Source of the DNA: Adiantum capillus-veneris
Lineage: Eukaryota; Streptophyta; Polypodiopsida; Polypodiales; Pteridaceae
Length of the DNA stretch: 64,000 nt
NCBI GenBank assembly: GCA_014529385.2
Contig: CM043953.1
Location: 85,836,342 to 85,900,341 of the forward strand
Reading direction: 5' to 3'
Made by a program: the position numbers and the translations under genes. How positions within the stretch are numbered: the stretch's first letter is position 1; each line of letters opens with the position of its first letter. Of the stretch, positions 23,902 to 34,063 are shown one piece after another. The notes below the pieces were generated by a model. It did not search any database. It had not been told where the DNA came from and saw only the letters and a program-made list of their open reading frames with translations.

Positions 23902-25006
23902 TTAATGGAAACAAGCACTTGTTGCATGTTCCATGTCAACTAGTCCTTGCAAATGGTCCATTTGAAAAATGGGGCATTGATGCTATGGGTCCATTACCTA
24001 GGACTAAAAATAGAAAATTGTATATCTTGGTGGCCATAGACTACATGACTAGGTGCGTAGAAGCTCAAAGTGTGGCAAGAGTAAATGAGAGGACAGTGAG
24101 CAAGTTTGTATATACTCACATTTGTTGCAGATTTGGAACACCTTTGGAAATTGTTTCTCACAATGGTCCAGGATTTAGGAAGGGTTTGCTCACAGAAGTT
24201 TGTGATGAGCTTCACATTCTACATCGTCATAGCACCCCCTACCATCCTCAATCAAATGGTTTGGTTGAGAAAGCTAATGGAATCATTGCAGGGATCATCC
24301 GAAAGATGGTAAAGAACAAGACCAAGCTATGGGATGACTTCTTGGATGGAGCATTGTGGGCGTATCGAACTACGTATAAGGAAGCTACGGATTTCACACC
24401 CTTCCACCTTGTATATGGGCAAGAAGCTTTGCAACCTATCGAGCTCAACATTCCAACAATACGACTTCATGGAAAGGTGGCACAACGAGAAGAAGAAGCA
24501 TGGGGGGATCATCTCCTCACCTTAGCAGAGCTAGAATGGAAGCGGGATGCAGATTACGAGTGCTACAAAAGTAGAGCCACACAAGTAAAAGATAAGCTGA
24601 ACAAGAAGTTCAAGGACAAAGGAATCAAAGAAGGAGACCTGGTATTGAGGTATGACAATCGCCTTGATAATCGCTTTGATGTGAAGTTCAATACTAGGTG
24701 GCAGGGTTCCTACACCCTGAAGAAGGCCTTTAATTCAAGCTACTATGAGCTCATGGATCTGGATGGAAAGGAGAACTCTAAAAAGGTAAATAGTTATCGA
24801 CTAAAGCTCTACTTGAGTCGCAGTCTACCAAAGGGTTTACAAAACCAAGAGGCTACATCATCATCCATGTTTTGCTGTGACATTCATACACATAAGGCAT
24901 GCAAAAGTAGTAGGGAGCGACAACAAACACATTCTTTGAAAACATCAAATCTCATCAACACTCGCGCATCACTTGCATTGGAAAGAATGCCCTTTGATGG
25001 TACATG
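23902..25006 (+). pseudogene. Ty3/gypsy integrase core and C-terminus
   Basis: This is the second half of the interrupted integrase. In the open frame that begins within the transposon end, the first catalytic Asp is D40 (KWGIDAMG). The second is replaced by His (IVSHNGPGF, residue 100) and Glu is E136 (NGLVEKANG). The 35-residue spacing is kept but the triad is broken. The C-terminal part (GDLVLRYDNRLDNRFDVKFNTRWQG) is a GPY/F-like tail, and YRLKLYLSRSLP closes the conserved region. The frame ends at 25006, shortly before the PPT. The intact 360-codon length suggests recent decay despite the His substitution. Confidence 0.9.
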
Positions 25007-25020
25007 AATGTACCATCATC

Positions 25021-25036
25021 TTGGGAGAGGGCTAAA
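25021..25036 (+). promoter_or_regulatory. Polypurine tract
   Basis: ttgggagagggctaaa directly precedes TGATAGC, the likely LTR start, 15 bp after the integrase ORF stop. Confidence 0.65.
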
Positions 25037-27323
25037 TGATAGCTGCTTTTCGTTATTAAAAATTCCACATTTTTAGCCTCACTCCATTACTACTAACCTT
25101 TTAACTCTACCCACGTGCTAACTCAAATATTGTACATACCTTATTTTTCTTCATGTGTGTGATATCACGCTATAGTGGATATGCTGTGCTCATAAATGTG
25201 TATATTTCTCAAAAGTGTGTCCTAACCATAAAACTCCACCTTTACTAATTACCTAAGTAGGGTTGGATCCAAAAACTTATTACTACCCTTAGTATTTATC
25301 TAAATATTTATTTCCTTTGTTTTAAAGGGCATAAATATTAAAATTGTGATTTTATAAAAACAAAAAAAATATTTTCACACATATTTTTTCCCATTCCCTT
25401 TTATGTAACTAGGTGTGTGTCATGTTTCTTTACGGTATAGTGATTTTTGTAAATTTTATATTTATTTACATTTCAAGAGAGTGTATTTATTCATTTATAT
25501 ATTTCTATTTTACTTATCCATGAGATTCCAATTTTTTCTTCACGCTAGTTAACTACAGTGTACTTTTTCCTTTCACATTGTGTAAAATTATAAATATTAT
25601 TTTTTCACTCCACCTATTGTAAGAAAATATAACAATATATATTTTAGCATACCTCTTTTGTATATTACCTTATCTTATTTTATTTTAATTTTATATTTTA
25701 TATAAATATTATTTATATTCTATTAATATAATCATGCACCTTAGCTTGTACACTTGTTATCATGCATATCATCACCAAATTCACTAATAATTTTTCATGG
25801 ACTCAATGGAGCATTATTAAGGGTCCATGTGATGCCCTCGTGCCTCACCAATTGGAATATTTGCAAGTTCAACAACCAAGGACCCCACTTGGAAGACTTT
25901 GAGAGGGAGAAAAAGGCACATGTTTTTGGGCGAATTTTTATGCATGATTCCACTCCGAGTTGGACTTTGCTCAAAACTACAAAGTTGTAGCTCCTGAGCT
26001 AAGGTTTCTAGCAAAATTTATTTTGCATTTTTTGGAGGTGTGAGAGATTTTTTATGGGAATTTCGGTGGACCCCAGTTTTGATGTCTTGGTCCAAAATGC
26101 TTCACCCTCACTCTCCTCTTCACCCACACAAACTCTCATTTCCATCTCCATTATATTCAAACCTTCAAACACTCTCTCCCCCCTCTAAGTACAACTAATC
26201 CTTATCATCTCCACTCTTACATACCTTCTATGAAAGCTTTAAACACTCATCTACCCTAACTACCTACCTAGTAATTATCAATGAAGAGATATGATTGATC
26301 TCTTCTTCCAAAAAATCTAAAAAATCAGCAAAAAACTGATTGTGTGCATCTTCTTCATCAACTTAATCTCCCGCAAGAACCCTAATTATGCAAGCCGATA
26401 AAACCTCGCCACGGATCAAGCATTGGAGCAGACAAGGCGTTGCGAGCAGTAACAGGTTTCTTATCCTTTCAAACTCATTCTTGTATATAACCATTCCATA
26501 AAATCACTTTTACTATTATGCTCATTTGAGCATTCCCTTTGTAAATTATCCATTTGGCACGTTTGTGCCTCACTTGTAAATATTATAACTACTAACTCAC
26601 TAACTACTAACTTGTATGCAATTTACCCATCCAATTTAGTCTTTAAAAAAATGGAGACCCCATGTAGATAGAAACACCTCCATCCTATAAGTTATTTCTC
26701 TTCTTCCTATTCTCACTCAATGTAAATAGAGAAGACAAAGTAGTCCCACCATATAAAGAATTCAAAAAAACCTAAACCTAATTAGCCACACAAATAAGCA
26801 TACTTATGCCTAGAGATAATCCACTTGGAAATTCTATAAATAGAGCACTTCTACATCACTTTGGGGGGGCTTATCAATTGAGAGAAGAAGAGATTTAGCT
26901 ACTTAAGAGTGTGAGGAAGCCCTCGTGTCAAGTACTTATGTCGAGATAATCGCCAAAGCTAGGCTCTCCACTTATATGGTCTACTTATCTATCTATAACA
27001 ATTGGATTTGGGCACATATATTCTCATTATCTCCTAAATCTCTTGACAATTCACAAATTGGTGCTCATTTTGGAATCTTCTTTAGCTTGCTGCAACAATT
27101 GGAAACGTCTACTTGTGGTAACACTTGTGTATTTTCCTTTGAGAAATTTTGTTGATGATGGTGTTGAGCATTGGTGGTACTTTGTTGGTCTAGGTTGAGG
27201 TTGAACTATAGATCCCTCACTAGAGTAACAAAATCATCAATTGGCTTGTGATTATGTATGTGCATGCATCTATTTATGCTCAAGTGTTAGTGCGTTTGTG
27301 AGTTTGTTTCATGAATTATCGCA
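25037..27323 (+). mobile_element. Putative long 3' LTR of the Tat-like element
   Basis: The start TGATAGC follows the PPT. The right end is uncertain; TATCGCA at 27317-27323 is a reasonable TG...CA partner. The interior is AT-rich and non-coding. A strong TATA box (ctataaatag, 26837-26846) with a purine-rich leader after about 26870 fits a U3 promoter and R/U5. There is no second copy in the window to confirm the length. Confidence 0.5.
26837..26846 (+). promoter_or_regulatory. TATA box in the LTR
   Basis: The ctataaatag motif lies about 1.8 kb into the LTR, about 30 bp before a purine-rich stretch that could hold the transcription start. Confidence 0.5.
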
Positions 27324-27484
27324 GGTAAGTCTCTCCATTTCGTATGTTAGGATGTATGATGGGGATGATCGTACAAAGATGTGTGTAAGCTCAAGTGTGA
27401 TGTTCATTTTTTGATATGTCCTAACTCATTATAGTTAGGTGGTGCCCTTTGTCTTGGTTTTGTGTGGGTTTGGTTTGGTCTTTT

Positions 27485-27665
27485 GGCCATCCATATTTTT
27501 TTTTTTGAGCGACACGGGAGCCTAGGTGGTGCTTAGAGGCCACTTCCTTGCTGCTTGCCCCAGATCGCCTCACTAGGTACAACTGGGGTAGGGGACCACC
27601 GGCCCCCCCACCGGGCTGGCGGTCCCCTGCCCCCAATCGTACCTAGCTAGGTATGCGGTGCCTCC
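27485..27665 (-). repeat. SINE-like unit with A-tail and GC-rich hairpin
   Basis: On the minus strand the unit ends in a poly(A) run (plus-strand t-run at about 27498-27507). Its first half folds on itself: text around 27574-27604 (ctaggtac...ggggaccaccgg) pairs imperfectly with 27608-27650 (ccgggctggcggtcccc...gtacctag). The combination suggests a short retroposon, but no target duplication was identified. Confidence 0.4.
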
Positions 27666-27805
27666 CTCAGAGAAGCTCATGATGTTGAGGTAAGTTACAA
27701 TGTGGGAATTATTGTTAGAATTTGTCCAAAACTTCTTATGAGAGTCTCCACGAGCAATAGTTGTCCAAGAGTAATGCCCGAGGATCACCGCCACATCCAT
27801 TTACT

Positions 27806-28490
27806 TTACCCGCTATTACACTTTAATCTACCAGATGCCAATGCCACGCATTGGAGACTGCCAGATGCCATGGATTTAATCAGGTCATCAAGCTTCTGCC
27901 TTTTCTCAGTGGACATAAGCCTCTCAGACAAGGTGTGTCCTGCAACATAATTAGTCTCCAGGTCCATGTTCACCCACTTCTTGCACATCGAGAGAGTGAT
28001 TTCTGTAACACCCTTCCAGTGAACAACTACTAGTTTGTCAGATGTCTCTACAGCCACACTGGCGCATTTCTTTGCAGAGTTGAACGTCTCCACCTGTACA
28101 ATATTGGATTCAAACCTTGTCGCTTGAAAGCTCATGCCAGCTTTCAAGCCCCAGCATAGAAGTGCTTTCTCTGTAGGTCATCCTATAACTTCTGCTTGCA
28201 ACAGCTCCTCATCATTGTTTGGACCACATTGCTTGCTAAAAGATTCAACACTTCATGTACGTCTGTTTTGTGCAATGCCCTAAAACAAGAGGCTTCTCAA
28301 GTTTCCAGGTAACAGTTGCATGAACTCAAGTTACCTAGAAACTTGAGTAGCCTCTTGTTGATAGTTTTCCCGGCAACCCATAAATTCAATACAATCATGT
28401 GGTTCATAGTAAGTTTACATGTCTTATCACTACAAATAGTTGTATCAGAGCCCATGGTTTCACAAGCAGCAAGGCGACGCACTAGTGCAT
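27806..28490 (-). pseudogene. Autoinhibited Ca2+-ATPase (P2B type) fragment
   Basis: The minus-strand reading begins [22 protein letters not shown], the well-known stretch around the phosphorylated Asp of plant plasma-membrane/endomembrane Ca2+ pumps. It continues through PTEKALLCWGLKAGM, QVETFNSAKK and VHWKGVTEITLSMC of the nucleotide-binding domain. The invariant DKTGTLT is DKTCKLT here, which would kill phosphorylation, and stops occur between the two open parts (for example before PTEKAL). The order of motifs is that of a contiguous gene or cDNA-like copy. A very loose resemblance to the later ILDDNF...TTIAR region is visible at 27660-27800. The upstream edge at about 28488 coincides with a 19-bp direct duplication. 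Confidence 0.85.
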
Positions 28491-28516
28491 TACCCCAGCA
28501 CTAGTGCATTACCCCA
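28479..28516. repeat. Tandem duplication of 19 bp
   Basis: gcactagtgcattacccca occurs twice in a row, exactly at the 5' edge of the Ca2+-ATPase fragment. Confidence 0.7.
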
Positions 28517-28739
28517 TTCTCACCTCCAACCTTGATCCCATTTGAAGGGGCCCGTGCCATTATATAGTGATGAGGAGTCTGAACTCTGGACTCTCTCAAA
28601 TTTGAATAGATTAGATTAGCACAATAGAAATGTCCACACGAGTAAAAGCGTGGCCCAGCTATCCCCAACAAATAATTTATTTGGAGTCTAGATTGTCACT
28701 AGTCAGGAAATCATGTAGTGACGTGGGGCCACAACACTA

Positions 28740-28925
28740 AGTGACACAGGAGTACACATGGGGGTGGGTAAGGGGATCAACGGAAAAAGAGGACTCGTAG
28801 GCATCTTGAGCTGGATAGGTCCACCAAAAACATGGGGGCGCCATTGAGGCACTCCGATTGGAACCCACGACCTCATACCCTAATGCATTTTCAAGCGTGG
28901 GCTAACCACGTCGCCCACCCGCGCA
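28740..28925 (-). repeat. tRNA-derived SINE candidate
   Basis: Read on the minus strand from about 28925, gggcgacgtggttagccc resembles a pol III A box, and about 40 bp later gtgggttccaatcgg resembles a B box (GGTTCNANNCC). The tRNA-like 5' half is followed by an unrelated body. No 3' tail or duplication was located with certainty. Confidence 0.4.
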
Positions 28926-28929
28926 CATG

Positions 28930-30160
28930 TGAAAGAATTTCCATTTTACCTAATGTGGTAAACAATAAACATGGAGTGGCTTAGAACTAAATCCGGACAG
29001 GTCCCCTTACCGGGTTTAGTTCTTGATCGGGTTTAGTTTTAACAAGCCATCTACAACGCAGATCACCTCGACGATCGTGCAGGGGCTTCCCGTCCATTGA
29101 TCCCCCCCCTCCCCCCCCCCCACTGCATTGTGTCACTTATTCATGAGGCGGGCGGGGTGCAATTTTATTGTACTTATGGGTAATTATCAATTCACGCATG
29201 TTCGTTGCAAGTGTTTGTTGGCTTCATTGCCCTCGCTCCATTTGATGCACCATTGCAAGCGAGTTGCATAAGATTGCACCGAATTTTTTTGTGATTGCTA
29301 AGGTCCTACTCTAGTTACAAGTGTGACTACGCTGAAATTGGCATGGTTGCAAAAGGGTCTGCATAGATGTGTTGAGCCCTCGGTTTCTCCATGTTTCCAT
29401 GACAGACGCACTGTCTCTCCAACTTCCCGGATTCCTTTGAAAGGGAATATTAAAGAAACTGTCTAGGCGGCAGCTTGGCTGCCACTTCTTAATGCTAGTG
29501 AATATTCCGTGGCTAGCCAACAATCTTGAGCACAACACATCCGCTCATTCATCGTGTGCCTTTTCTGGGGATCAAATTACCTGGCTGTGGGATGATCGTG
29601 GGACTTGAGCTCATTGATGGTGACGACCGGTCATCTAAAGGAGAATGCTTAGAGCATGAAGAGTTCCTCTTTTCTTTTTGTAGATGCTTAGGAGTGTGCT
29701 ATGGGGGGATACAATCCGTCAAAGTCATCCGAGAATCAAAGTCGGCCCCTCCACAGGCCATGCTCATGTAGTCCATGAGGGTTGCCCAAACCTCCATGAA
29801 TTGATGTGTGTGTGCACACATACTAGCTAAAGGATATTGATGCTAACAACAAATGTCAAAGCAAAACAAAAGTCGACCATGTCGACCATTCACAAAAAAA
29901 TAGACCTTGTCCATTTGTAGAACTGCTAAAAAAAACAGAATTATGTGTGCAAAGTTTGTGCATCTCGTACATACTTAAGTCTAAGAATGATATCCGTGTT
30001 CAATCGTATACCATAGTGATCAAGCACATGCTTAATAAACAAATATCAATTGCGTACCTCATTAAGTACACCTACCGACGAAGCTTGTCGCGCCGGAACA
30101 ATCAAATGAGTTGCCAGCAAGAAGAAAACCAAGCAATGATTTTTCGGATACTGATATTTA
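28930..30160. other. Unassigned spacer
   Basis: Contains a near-pure C run at about 29101-29121 and a local ccgggtttagttctt / cgggtttagttt repeat near 29010-29040. No supportable gene. Confidence 0.3.
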
Positions 30161-30170
30161 CACTACAAGA

Positions 30171-30260
30171 GATACTTCACATTAGCGATGCTCGCAGTGC
30201 GACGCTCAAAAGTGAAAACCCATGGCGTCACTATGGGAGTCGCTAGTTTACTTGTAACTC
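30171..30260 (+). mobile_element. CACTA (EnSpm)-like terminus
   Basis: cactacaagagatac is close to the canonical plant CACTA inverted-repeat start. It is followed by the short repeated text gcgatgctcgcagtgcgacgctc and gtgacgctcatagtgac, like the subterminal repeats of that superfamily. No transposase or matching other end was found. Confidence 0.5.
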
Positions 30261-30369
30261 AGTGACGCTCATAGTGACACCGACAGGGGTAAAAAAAAAA
30301 CCGAGAGCGCCCGAAAACTCAGATCTCAAATCTGGGTTTTCGGCGCTCAAGCAAGCAAAGGTAACCCGC

Positions 30370-30376
30370 GCTCTCC

Positions 30377-30416
<40 letters not shown>

Positions 30417-30423
30417 TTGTGTT

Positions 30424-30502
<79 letters not shown>

Positions 30503-30579
30503 ACATGCATAAACAAAAAACACACACATGCATAAACAAAGAATGCATAAACAAAGAATGCATACACACACAAATTGAC

Positions 30580-30627
<48 letters not shown>
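30370..30627. repeat. Compound CT/CA/GA microsatellites
   Basis: (CT)n at about 30370-30397, (CA)n to about 30416, (GA)n at about 30426-30501 and another (GA)n at about 30582-30627. The CT and GA tracts are mutually complementary and could fold back. ORFs across them are artefacts. Confidence 0.9.
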
Positions 30628-30631
<4 letters not shown>

Positions 30632-30633
30632 AT

Positions 30634-30903
30634 AAGAAGAAGAGAGTTTTAATGTCGTAGGAAACTATCCCAAGAGACCTTAGATCTAGCCGACATGGAG
30701 TTGAACTCAAGACTTGTTATTCAAGAGGGAAATGGCATAATTAATCTATCACACTTGGGTGATAGAAAGGTTATACCATTTTCCTCTTTTTATTGGCACA
30801 CACACACAACCACACACATAGGCCCAAGAAGAAGAGAGTTTTAACATCGTAGGAAACTATCTCAAGAGACCTTAAAGATCTAGCTGACGAGGAGTTGAAC
30901 TCA
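30634..30903. repeat. Two direct ~75-bp repeats
   Basis: 30634-30709 and 30829-30903 share aagaagagagttttaa, gtaggaaactat and ttgaactca with few changes. On the minus strand they include gagttcaactcc, a B-box-like string, so they may be two copies of one SINE tail. The second copy abuts the truncated LTR of element C. Confidence 0.6.
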
Positions 30904-30908
30904 TCCCA

Positions 30909-32214
30909 TCTCCCTGCATGCCGCCACCCCCGTTTCCTTCCAACTGCCGGTTCTAGCCGCCTTTCCTCATGCACACACACTGCCCCCTGTTCTTCTCTAG
31001 CAACCAACTAGTAGCAACCTCGCTAGTTTCCTCTCTTTTTTATATAAAAAAATAAAGCCAGTTAATTGGCCTCCGTTCCCACACAACCACTCGCCTCCAA
31101 AGTGTAGCACATATACTTGCAGACCAAAGAATTGTTGAGAAAAAAAAACGCCGTAGTGGTGCCACATTTGGCATACATAGCAACTAAGGTTATGCTAAGC
31201 ATAACGACTCTGATGCTTCTGAAGTGCACCACTTTTGACATACATCTCAGTCAAAGTATTGTCGTGCACAATAGTTTTGGCATACATCCCGACCAACTTC
31301 AATAAGCCATATCTCTGCACTCCGGATCGCGATTGAGATGCTATCAACTTTTGTTGACTCGATTCTTCACACACTTCTTGTAAGAACTTTGATAAGCATC
31401 CAAAAATCTCCAATGGCACATCTCTAAATCCGACCATTCTACCCCAGATTCGGCCCCCGTCCCAACTTTGATAGCTCATAGCTTGCTACATAGGACTCCC
31501 ATTGCCAAACCGGAAAGACCGATAGGATCCACAACTTGAGCACTTCAATCTTATCCACAAACATCAGCTCTAATCATTCACTTGTACCTGTCCAATTGGT
31601 CGGGGATGATTTGCAAATCATTCCAACCTCACACTGACATATCTTTCTCTATGTAACTTGCATTTGTCATGCAGTCTAGACCAGCATGAAAAGCACCTTA
31701 AGAACCACCATCTTGCTCATAAAATTAGCACTTTGGGAACTGCTATCCATCACCTTGTTTAGGCCCTCCTAGAGCCTTTCTGGGTGAAAGCATGTTAACC
31801 TGTCATGCTTTTTCATGTCCCGGATAGTGCTAACTAGCACAATTTTGACATATGCTAACTAGTACAATAACCTGAGCTACATCTCCAAGATCTATGACAT
31901 ATGATATATCAATAGAAAGCACTTGAAACAAGGAATCCAAATGTACAAGCTCCGACAAATTTTGCTATTATTTGTAAAAAATTTACCGGACGCCCAACTT
32001 TTCGAAGATGTGCTAACTTGAAACTGCTAACTAGCACAAAAAGCGCGACAGGTTAACATGCTTTCACCCTTCTGGCCTTTGAAAACCACAGTTAGCATAC
32101 ATGTCAAGCATCTGATGACATAATCAAACCCTAGCATAAATCAAATTTTGGTACAAACTTTCGAATTTCTTTCAGTATTGCTTTTACTCACCATTCCCGC
32201 AAAGCGGCACGACA
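30909..32214 (-). mobile_element. Element C, truncated 3' LTR
   Basis: It matches the inner part of the 5' LTR (from about 35482 to 36523) almost throughout and ends, like it, in GCACGACA. The counterpart of 34064-35481 is missing, so this LTR has lost about 1.4 kb at its low-coordinate end. A 288-bp MITE sits inside. Confidence 0.8.
31782..32069. mobile_element. MITE in the 3' LTR of element C
   Basis: A 288-bp insertion has inverted ends GGGTGAAAGCATGTTAACCT (continuing to about 32 bp) and a 4-bp duplication TTCT (31778-31781 and 32070-32073). The matching LTR at 36.38 kb lacks it and reads straight through gcctttctggcc, giving a natural empty site. Non-coding. Confidence 0.9.
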
Positions 32215-34016
32215 TCCACCCCCTCTGAACTTGCACATTCTTTGATATGTGCCAACTTTATCAAATCTTCAAGAATTATTTTGGTTAGCACATGAATCCC
32301 TGTGTTAGGACACATAGACATCCCTCTGTCCAAAGCCATACCATCGGGTAGTCCTCCTGGATCAAATGGAATAAGAAGAAATTGTCCAAACACTGGAGCT
32401 TCATAAAACCCATCCTGAATATGCAGCTTCAAAAACCCATATTGTCTGCATACTCTAAAGGCGTCACATAACATAACACCATAGCTTGGCCCCAATAGCA
32501 TGCAATCATTGTGAATTTGCTTCCAAAATTTTTCCGATTCTCTCGGTTTGAACTGCATGTTGAGCACATAGCACCTGTATTCTTTGCAAAAGAAGGAAAC
32601 CTCTCCATAATGAAGTGAAAGCACCCAAACCCTGCCTGTAATTGGAAACAGAATTTGTCCTTTGGTATACACAAATGAGCAACTATTCCCCTCTGCTGGC
32701 AACCATAAGATCCCTCACATGATGACTAGTAAGGGGAATAAAATAAAAAACCCATACCGTGCATATCCTCTGATAAGCCTGGTAAACATCTTTTGAAAAT
32801 TTTGGTTGTCTTGCCACCTTGGTAGACGATCCAGTATACCATCTTCATCTCTTCTAGCTTTCAAATACTGATGCACTTGCTGGTACCCCACTCCCTCATC
32901 ATCCACTTCATCACATGAAAGATCTCTAATATTCTCTGCATCTATAATTTTTGGAGCATCAGTCTCACACTTAGGCTTGTCAATGCATAAGTCTTCTACT
33001 TGCTCTTCTTTAAAAAGGTCAGTGTCTATTGTAAGCCCATCCTCCTGTTGTAAGACATGCACCCCCTCTGAAGTGGCATTCCCTTCATAAGGGGTATCAT
33101 CACATACTGTACCACATGCATGTAAGTCACACAGGAAAGCATCAATGATGCCATCCTCATCCTGTTTAGCAGCATCACCACATGTACGCACTTCCTCCAT
33201 AATAAATTTAGAATCCTGCTCTTGTTCAGATGTATCAACTGACACATCCATGGTATCCTGTGCAGTTTCCACCTCATGAAAAGCATCCTCTTTTACATTT
33301 AAATATTTGTCACATATCTGTGTAGAATCCACACGCATAATGTTGCTTTGTGAGTTGACATCAAAACAACTGGCATCTTCATGGTTAGCTTCATCTAGGT
33401 TGCTAGTGACACAACCATTAGCTTCGAGTGATTCTGAGAATTCTTCCATGATGCCAAGGTTTGGCTCTTCAATTTGTGCAACATCTCCCAACGGTGCATC
33501 ATGTTTTGCTGCTAATCTCGCACAAACTTGTTTCCAAAATTCTTCATAATTTAGTACATGCTCATCCTGGTCTCCCATTTCCTCTGCCACAATTTCCTTA
33601 CTGGCATGCAAAAATGCTTCTTTATAATACTCCCAATAGTCTGCATACTCCCAAGAAAGATCTTCAACTTTTGCAGTCAACAAACTTGGAATAACCAGCC
33701 GCTTAAACGACTTCACCATAAGCTCCTTTGGAACTTCGCGTGCCAGCATCTCCATTTCATAATACGAAAGGTATCCCATTGGGTCGTAGCACTCAAACAT
33801 ATTGCATTGGACATACACAAAGTCCAATGCCGTGTCCATGGCATCTTCTAATTTGCTTTGCTTTGCTTCTTGTACCCTTGTCTGGCTCGACAATTCTTTC
33901 ATCATCTGCATCAACTTTGTAAAATCCGGTGTATTTTGTACCTTTTCAGAGAAGTACGTTTGGATTATATTTGAAAGTGTTTGTAAAACCTCCTGCGCTC
34001 CTTCCTGCGGATCCAT
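32184..34016 (-). pseudogene. Long ORF of non-autonomous LTR element C, one internal TGA
   Basis: From the ATG at 34016 the frame runs 433 codons to a TGA at 32715-32717, then stays open in the same frame for a further ~176 codons to 32184, overlapping the PPT and 3' LTR edge. The first ~190 residues are helical (QEVLQTLSNIIQTYFSEKV, YLSYYEMEML, WEYADYWEYYKEAF) and could be a divergent Gag. The middle is very acidic and Cys-containing. The last part, after the TGA, looks folded (GRVWVLSLHYGEVSFF, FKPRESEKFWKQIH, PFDPGGLPDG). No RT, protease or integrase is present. The PFDPGG string also ends the ORF of element B. The TGA may be an inactivating mutation, a readthrough site or part of an intron. 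Function unknown. Confidence 0.6.
32215..32230 (-). promoter_or_regulatory. Element C polypurine tract
   Basis: Minus-strand agagggggtgga lies directly before the 3' LTR start TGTCGTGC. Confidence 0.7.
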
Positions 34017-34043
34017 CTTCTCTCTCTCACCCCGGTCAATTTC

Positions 34044-34063
34044 ACGTCGGGTTCACCAAAAAA
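34044..34063 (-). promoter_or_regulatory. Element C primer-binding site
   Basis: Minus-strand tggtgaacccgacg starts about five bases after the LTR end CTCTCCGACA, where a tRNA 3' end (CCA) would pair. Confidence 0.6.

Noticed and set aside
30262-30710. ORFs of Arg-Glu or Ser-Leu repeats
   Set aside because: Direct translation of GA/CT microsatellites. The same applies to ORFs at 43115-44590 and 62742-63204.
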